In this document: one piece after another, positions 57,779 through 64,000 of the stretch
How positions within the stretch are numbered: position 1 is the first letter of the stretch
Layout: every line of letters begins with the position of its first letter
Source: Thereva unica
Taxonomy: Eukaryota; Arthropoda; Insecta; Diptera; Therevidae
NCBI GenBank assembly: GCA_949987705.1
Contig: OX465281.1
Span: forward strand, 139,858,876-139,922,875
DNA: 64,000 bases
Direction of reading: 5' to 3'
Notes under the pieces: model-generated
What the model was told of the DNA's origin: nothing
Seen by the model: only the letters and a program-made list of their open reading frames with translations
The model's database searches: none
Program-made: the position numbers and the translations under genes

Positions 57779-58251
57779 TTTTTTTTTTTTTTTTTTTTAT
57801 GTGGAAGACTAGAGTCACAGGAGACGCCCTTTATACTGTGTCGACAATCTATTTTCTTCATATAGAGTGCAATGTCGAACAGCAGCTCTAGTCGGGGTAG
57901 AAAGGAACTGTCACAACCTACCCGCGATATTTTTAGTCCACCTACTTCCAACCATTACTGTTGCGACTTTGACATCGGGGTATCGAGAAACAACTCGCTG
58001 GAGTGTTATGCCTCCTGAAACGAGTTGAATCTCATCAACCAACCGATGACATGCGCTTTTTGGTGGAGCGGGGAAGGGCTAAGGAAGGCTATGACAGGAG
58101 GGATCAGGAATGTAAAGAGGAAGATGAAAGAAGGAAAGTTATGTGGGTGGGAAAGTGGAAAAGGCGAAGGACCGTGAGGCTGGCCGGGATTCGAACCCGG
58201 GACCTCTAGAATAGTAGCCAGGCGCCTTACTCCCTAGGCTACGGAGGCCCC
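57779..58251 (-). mobile_element. tRNA-derived SINE in copia
   Basis: Read on the minus strand: a tRNA-like head (58251 down to 58178) with a B-box GGTTCGAATCC and an A-box-like TAGCCTAGGGAGTA, a unique body, and a poly(A) end (T run at 57779-57798). It splits the copia RNase H region between GGPIT and RQKSVALSTTEAEF. A related fragment is at 45855-45960. Confidence 0.8.
58178..58251 (-). other. tRNA-like head of the SINE
   Basis: 74 bases with recognisable internal promoter boxes. I do not call it a functional tRNA because it is continuous with a poly(A)-tailed element and its anticodon arm pairs poorly. Confidence 0.65.
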
Positions 58252-58358
58252 CTAACTTAGTCAACTTAGAGACAGAAGTCAGTGGCATTATCTACAACTG
58301 AAGCAGAATTTGTAGCAGCACGTGAAGCAACAAAAGACATCATTTGGATTCGACAGTT

Positions 58359-61300
58359 GGGGGGCGAACGGCTAACAAAGATCTCGGAAAGTGGTGACAC
58401 CCGATTTGTCACTTCTATTAAAATCCGAAGAGATCCACTGCAATCAAACACCAAGCAGACCTGTTAGCAAGTCCTAATCCCACCTCCCCGCGGTGCCCCC
58501 TGGGGTACTTCTTCGGAAGGAGCTAACGGGAGAGGGGCGAATGGCGAGCTCTCTGCGCCACAAAACAGAGCTTTTAAGTCGGTTGGGCTGAGGGTTAGCA
58601 ACCCGCTCCCATAAAAAACACTATTGCTACGAATCGGCAAACAGTGCCTCGGAACCGGATGGACAACACGACGACGACCTTTGCTTTTCGAACAAGGACA
58701 CGAATCGGATCATGGAATGTGAGAACAATGCTTGCTGAGGGACGGCTGGATGAAGTCCTCAACGAGATGAATCGATATAAAATCAAGATCATGGGACTGA
58801 GCGAGACCAGATGGCCCGATGCGGGGGAACATATCTGCCCAAATGGCGAGTCCTTCTTATATTCTGGGAGAAATGAAACTGAAAGCCGTAGGAGTGGTGT
58901 TGGCGTAATACTCACCAAAGAAGCCAGGGCTAGCCTCATTAGCTGGTCACCAGTTTCTGAGAGGATTATTACCGTGCGCCTACGTACCAGGCTAAGAAGT
59001 ACTACGGTAGTTCAATGCTATGCTCCAACCGAAGACGCAGAAGATGACATCAAAGACGAGTTCTACATGCGACTGAATGAGGTTTTTCGCTCTATTCCAA
59101 GGGGAGACATCATTGTATTAATGGGTGACTTAAATGCACAAATCGGTCACGACAACACCGGTCTTGAACAAACAATTGGAAAACAAGGCCTAAGCCAAGT
59201 TACCAATAACAATGGTGAGCTTTTCGTTGACTTTTGTTCTTCCCATCAACTTATGGTAGGTGGAACTTACTTTTGTCACAAGAAGATACATAAAGAGACC
59301 TGGGTATCGCCCGATGGTAGAACGAGAAATCAGATAGATCATGTGGCCGTCAGCCGCAGATGGAGAACCATTCTGGAAGATGTCAGGAGCTTCAGGGGAG
59401 CGGACACTGGAAGCGACCACCATTTGGTAGTAGCAACTATTCGCCTTAGAATCGCTGCAATCAGAAACTTTCAACGTGAATCTATAAACCGTAGACGGTT
59501 TAACGTTGACCTCTTGCGGGAGAGCGCTAAAAAGCGAGAATTTGCTGGAAACCTGCAGCAAATATTAAACCAGCAAACCGTTTCTGACGACACAAATATT
59601 GAAGACCTGTGGAGTACAACAAAGGGTGCTATATTGACGGCTGCGGAAACGAGCTTCGGTTATGTCCAGAGAAACATGCAACATTGGATCTCGGACAGCA
59701 CCTGGCAAAAAATAGAACGCAGGAGGGCCCTCAAAAATAACATAAACTCTACAAGCGACCCGGATAGACGTCACCAACTTGAACGGGAGTACTCTCAATT
59801 ACACCGAGAGGTAAAGAGAAGTGTCCGGCGTGATAAAAGGCAGCAGATAAACGAGCTCGCAGAAAAAGCGGAAAACGCGGCAAACACAGGCAACAGTAAA
59901 GTGCTGTACCAAATTACTAAACAGCTCACGGGAAAGCACTCTACTAAAAAGCATGCCGTTAAGAGTGCGGATGGAAGGCTGCTGTGCAGCGACGAGGAGC
60001 AGCTCCAAAGATGGAGAGATTATTTCTTCGCCGCCCTGAATGGCTCACTCACACAGGAACCTCAGGAAAACAGCAACAATGCACAGCCGATAAGAATCAA
60101 CACCCGGGCCCCATCCAAGACGGAAATAGTAACCGCAATTCATGCGATGGCCAATGGTAAAGCAGCTGGAAAAGATGGCATCCCGCCAGAATTGTTGAAA
60201 GCCGACTCAAGCCTCATAGCAGATGCGCTTCAGCCAATCCTCGAATTAGCATGGAACACCTGTACCTTTCCGGAGGATTGGACGGAAGGTATCATAGTCA
60301 AAATACCCAAAAAGGGGGATCTAACAATATGCGACAACTGGAGAGGCATCTGTCTATTATCTACTGTGGGTAAAATCTTGTCCCACACTATACTATCAAG
60401 AATAAGAGAGGCAGTAGATCAAACGCTTAGAAGGCAGCAGGCCGGATTCAGGAAGGGCCGTTCATGTATAGATCACATCAACACCTTAAGAATAATAGTG
60501 GAACAGTCTACTGAATTCCGATCCCCCCTTTACCTTGCTTTCGTAGATTATAAGAAAGCGTTCGACTCGGTTAATAGGAGCTTTATATGGCAGGCATTAC
60601 GGCGACGTGGACTGCCGGATAAGATAATAGAATTGATAAAAGCCCTATACAACAATTCCAAATGCAGAGTTCTCCATAACGGAAAATTATCCGACAGCTT
60701 TGAGGTGAGTTCAGGAGTACGACAAGGATGCTTACTATCCCCATTACTATTTCTTATAGTAATAAATGACATTCTTGTTGGCGCTCTAGATAGCAGAACA
60801 GGCGGCATACAGTGGGGTTTGCTAGATCGCCTTAAGGACCTCGACTACGCAGATGATATCTGTTTGCTGGCCCACAGACATCAGGAGCTAAAAAACATGT
60901 TAAACAATTTGGCAACAGAAAGTAGTCTAGCAGGCTTAAGGCTGAATCCGAATAAAACCAAAGAAATGCGGATAAATGCAAACACACTTGAACGAACTGC
61001 GCTGAATAACCGTGACGTGGAACTGGTAGATAAATTCTGCTACCTCGGTAGTATTATTACCGAAAATGGTGGTGCAGAAGAAGACGTCAGTTCCAGAATA
61101 AATAAAGCACGAAGCGCATATGCATGCTTGTTCCGCATATGGAGATCAACGGAGATCTCAACCAACACCAAATTGCGGCTGTTCAACTCCAACGTTAAGG
61201 CAGTTCTTTTATACGGTAGCGAAACATGGAAAGTCACCCAATTCATCACAGGGCGCCTACAAGATGCCTACAGATGCCTACAGATGCCTACGTCGTATCC

Positions 61301-61639
61301 TAAAAATCCGCTGGCAAGATAGAATTTCAAATGAAGAGCTATGGCGCCGTGCCGGCCAAGAAAGGATAGACGACCAAATCAGGCGAAGGAAATGGAATTG
61401 GGTTGGCCACACCTTGCGACGCGATAACGAAAATCTAGCCAAACAGGCCCTTGACTGGAACCCGCAAGGATCCCGTCGAGTTGGAAGACCTAGAACAACG
61501 TGGAGGAGAACCCTACTAGCAGAGGCCGCAACTACTGGGAGATCCTGGTCAGAGCTAAGAGCTGTCGCGCAAAACAGAGTCCGCTGGAGGGCAACTGTTT
61601 CCGCCCTATGTCCCACGAGGGATTAAGGGGCACATAGAT
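58359..61639 (+). mobile_element. Near-full-length LINE (endonuclease + RT) in copia
   Basis: About 3.3 kb flanked by AGTTG (58354-58358 and 61640-61644). It has a 5' UTR of about 300 bases, one long ORF and a short 3' end without poly(A). It splits copia RNase H exactly between WIRQL and LEDIGNP. Confidence 0.87.
58659..61626 (+). pseudogene. LINE polyprotein, frameshifted by a microduplication
   Basis: An AP-type endonuclease (GSWNVRTM, GLSETRW, VLMGDLNAQIG, GSDHHLVV) is followed by reverse transcriptase (FVDYKKAFDSV, GVRQGCLLSPLLF, LDYADDICLLA) and a C-terminal segment (WNWVGHTLRR, RVGRPRTTWRR). At about 61258-61290 the unit GATGCCTACA occurs three times; the extra copies shift the frame, so the first frame ends at 61322 and the true tail continues in another frame to 61626. 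Otherwise the ORF is intact. RTE/CR1-like; I cannot place the clade firmly. Confidence 0.85.
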
Positions 61640-61690
61640 AGTTGTTAGAAGACATTGGAAATCCAATCCATGAGCCTACATCACTTTTGA

Positions 61691-61918
61691 TTGACAACCA
61701 GGGAGCAATCAGTCTCATTAAGAATCCAGTTCCATAGACGAACTAAACACATCGACACGCAGTACAATTTCGTACGAGAAAAAGAAGAAGCAAAATTCAT
61801 ACAAGTAGATTACGTATCAACTGAAGAACAATTGGCAGATGACTTCACGAAGCCACTCCCACGTGACCGCTTCAAAACTATCATTAACAAGATTGGATTG
61901 GCTGAGAAGAAGTTCTAA
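61691..61918 (+). pseudogene. Copia RNase H, C-terminal end
   Basis: RTKHIDTQYNFVREK and QLADDFTKPLPRDRF are the last conserved motifs of copia RNase H, ending at TAA 61916-61918, about 90 bases before the 3' LTR. Confidence 0.85.
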
Positions 61919-62004
61919 TATTTCTTTATTTATATTGCTTAAACTCGAATTTTTATTAAACTCTTGAATTTATCATATACTCGAAAGCACTCAAATAGCG
62001 GGAG

Positions 62005-62189
62005 TTTTGTAATATTCAAATTAGATTCTCGCACTTTCGATTTGTTTTTGTTTTGATCAACTTCATTTTTCACAGTCCTAGTAGGCTCTGTCTATCTGAC
62101 ACAAACGACTTGTATTACTAGTGTTATAATAAACCACAAATTGTTCAAAGAAGATTTGAAGTTACATTATTTGTTGAAAATTAATAATA
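62005..62189 (+). repeat. Copia 3' LTR
   Basis: 185 bp, preceded by a purine-rich AATAGCGGGAG tract and followed by ATAAC. Confidence 0.88.
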
Positions 62190-62194
62190 ATAAC

Positions 62195-64000
62195 CTTGTT
62201 TACTTGTTATATCAAAAATCGTGTTCCATTGGCCATGTACTCGGGAGTAGAAAAAATCTCCCAATGGAACGCAGCTAATGGTATACGATTTCTACAATCC
62301 CTGAATAGGTACATATCTGTTTTTTCTAAATCCTGCTTGATAATCCCCTATTTTGTCTTTAATATGTATATGGTATGTACTCAAAAAAATATGTGAAAGT
62401 GAGAAAGTTCTGTTCAATAACATGATTGGTCTTCAATTCACGTTTGAGGCAATTGTGCCCAACTTTGTGACACTTTCTGATTTTCTGTAGCTTGTAAGTG
62501 GCACTATGTAGAGTATGGCGTAACTTCTGCCTTCATTTCTTTTAAATTTATGTGGGTAGTATTATGATTTTTAAGTTTCGCTTTGGCATTTGCAAGTTAT
62601 GAGCAATATATCCCTAATAAAATCTGGAAAAGTTGCTCGCCCATAATAATGGACGATGTATAATATAACTAAATGCTTACACGTTCTTAACATCCTACGC
62701 GTAATATATTGATCGATGATCTATGGGGTACAAATACAAAATATAAATCACTTAATAAATTTTCCTGGAGTGCCTGGAATTTTGCAGGAGATTCAAACTG
62801 CAAGTAGAAGTCCAACTAAAACAAATACAACATTTTATTGCTCTACTACAAAAAAGTACAAAATCACACCCTGAGAAACTTGCATTAGTTATTAGTAGAA
62901 ACCTTGATATAGAATAAGTCGCCTTTTTATGCGAAACACTAGAACTGCTCAGATGCAGATGTCCATGCCCCCATAAAATTAATAAGATACGAATATTGGC
63001 ACTTTTATTTTTTTTAAATTTTACAAAATACGAACGGTTTGATTCTAACATTCGCTGATTTGATGAAATATCGGGTTATATTGGGCAGGGAGAAGAATAT
63101 ACAGACAGTATTGCTTATCGCGATTTGTAATTTTACTTTGCATTTACACTGTAAATGTAGAGTTTTTACAATGTAACTAGTAATTCGAATTTTCCAGGCT
63201 CTTTTATTTTAGTTATACCATAAATACTTTTTTATACGCTATCTAGAGAAAGTATATTAATAACTTATATATACTTTATATTTAAGATACTCGATAAAGA
63301 AGCTGCTAATACATTTCGCGATAAAATAATTTTTTTTTTGCAAAGAAAAATTCCCAGGGGCCAATTCACGCAATTGAGGCAAGTTACACGGCATAACATT
63401 TCTTCCATCAACACTTCCAATAATTCCAATAAACCGGTTTTATAGGCAAGGGGTCGCGGGGAAGTTTGTTACTTGTGCATCCCAAAAAATTCTCGACTGC
63501 ACAGAGCAACACACTAACACAATCATAATTTCATTCTCGGGGTTGCTCGGGGTCTACGAAAATGACTTAAAGTTTGTACACAGCTACATAGACAATAGAA
63601 TTGTTACACGAAAAAATGCAGAACAGTCAGTTTATCGTGAAATTCGTATAACACGCACAAACCGGTTTGTTACAGCAGAAAGTGTTATACCGTGTAACAA
63701 GCCTCATTGACGTTCACATCGGCGCTTTATGAAAGCGACATTAGTTTCATCAAATTTCAAATAAGTTTCACCTTTGATTATCTATAAGTAGATACGAAAC
63801 CTTTTATATATGAAGATGGCCTACACTGAATTTAAAAATCCATGGCTCACGAGGTTTCGAAAAATATAAAAGCGGTCTATCAGTTTCGCAGTTTACGTAA
63901 CTTACCCGGCGTTTACACGGGACAGTGCTACTTTCCAACTGGCCGATTAGCGTTTGCTCCACTGGCAGACAGTTCCGCTTAAAAATGATTTCTACATCAC
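62195..64000. other. AT-rich host sequence with no supported gene
   Basis: No ORF here has family features. A weak Harbinger-like FIGIIGSVDGRNV reading on the minus strand at about 63390-63430 is too short to annotate. Confidence 0.5.

Larger units (their letters stand above)
53362..62194 (+). mobile_element. Ty1/copia retrotransposon with nested insertions
   Basis: LTRs at 53367-53553 and 62005-62189, flanked by ATAAC (53362-53366 and 62190-62194). A primer site GGTTATGGGCC follows the 5' LTR, as in copia elements that use initiator Met tRNA. Gag, protease, reverse transcriptase and RNase H pieces are present in order; the integrase region is deleted. Three elements have inserted into it: a LINE (about 54690-56284), a SINE (57779-58251) and another LINE (58359-61639). 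Confidence 0.92.

Noticed and set aside
58178..58251. Functional tRNA gene
   Set aside because: It has A- and B-box-like motifs but is joined to a poly(A)-tailed repeat, so it is the head of a SINE.
63345..63440. Harbinger-type transposase remnant on the minus strand
   Set aside because: About 30 residues with a weak IGSVDGRNV resemblance only; no second motif found.
1..64000. Free virus genome contaminated by host reads
   Set aside because: Host-type transposons with target duplications within viral genes and continuous sequence into a spliced host gene argue for integration, but only read-level evidence can exclude a chimeric assembly.

Overview
The window looks like an insect chromosome carrying a large endogenous DNA virus. 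Two parts differ clearly. From base 1 to about 44.5 kb the DNA is relatively GC-rich and packed with short intergenic gaps, intronless genes and a recurring ~270-bp repeat. From about 44.9 kb to the end it is AT-rich, full of transposon wreckage, and contains the spliced 3' half of a conserved animal nuclear gene (DMAP1-like). The viral part belongs near the baculovirus/nudivirus/filamentovirus/hytrosavirus group (class Naldaviricetes). It encodes lef-8-like and lef-9-like subunits of the virus RNA polymerase, an ODV-E66-type lyase, BRO/T5orf172 proteins, IAPs and a class I ribonucleotide reductase small subunit, and it carries baculovirus-style TAAG motifs just upstream of about a dozen start codons. 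I cannot assign it to a family or name the host species.

Layout. 0-3.7 kb: repeat copies and a cluster of three BRO genes on the minus strand. 3.9-15.9 kb: two BIR-RING IAPs and the reductase gene, which is split by a complete, very young BEL/Pao retrotransposon (5708-15597, 5-bp target duplication). 15.9-21.4 kb: a stand-alone T5orf172 protein, a frameshifted gene, a type I membrane glycoprotein, frameshifted lef-9, a tiny membrane protein and a BIR-only protein. 21.4-26.5 kb: a host-type MITE, a membrane-anchored serpin, two ankyrin-RING proteins, a serpin remnant and a secreted repeat protein. 26.8-31.5 kb: a PD-(D/E)XK nuclease, two small membrane proteins, ODV-E66, a zinc-finger protein and an acidic protein. 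31.5-33.4 kb: duplicated repeats. 33.4-43.3 kb: a large zinc-finger/coiled-coil protein, unknown proteins, an LRAT/NlpC-like membrane protein, a Cys-rich anchored protein and a lef-8-like polymerase subunit that appears to lack its N-terminal third. 43.3-44.9 kb: boundary repeats.

Host side. A decayed hAT transposase, two TIR/MITE elements, the DMAP1-like gene, LINE fragments and a copia element (53367-62189, 5-bp target duplication) containing three younger nested insertions (a LINE, a tRNA-derived SINE and a second LINE).

How the genes fit together. RNA polymerase subunits would read TAAG late promoters. Membrane, lyase and Cys-rich proteins would be envelope components. IAPs, serpin and ankyrin-RING proteins would act against host death and protease pathways, and the reductase would supply deoxynucleotides. 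Several of these genes are broken (reductase by the transposon, lef-9 by a frameshift, one gene near a 31-bp duplication, one serpin reduced to its tail), which fits a resident virus copy that is decaying while many other frames remain open.
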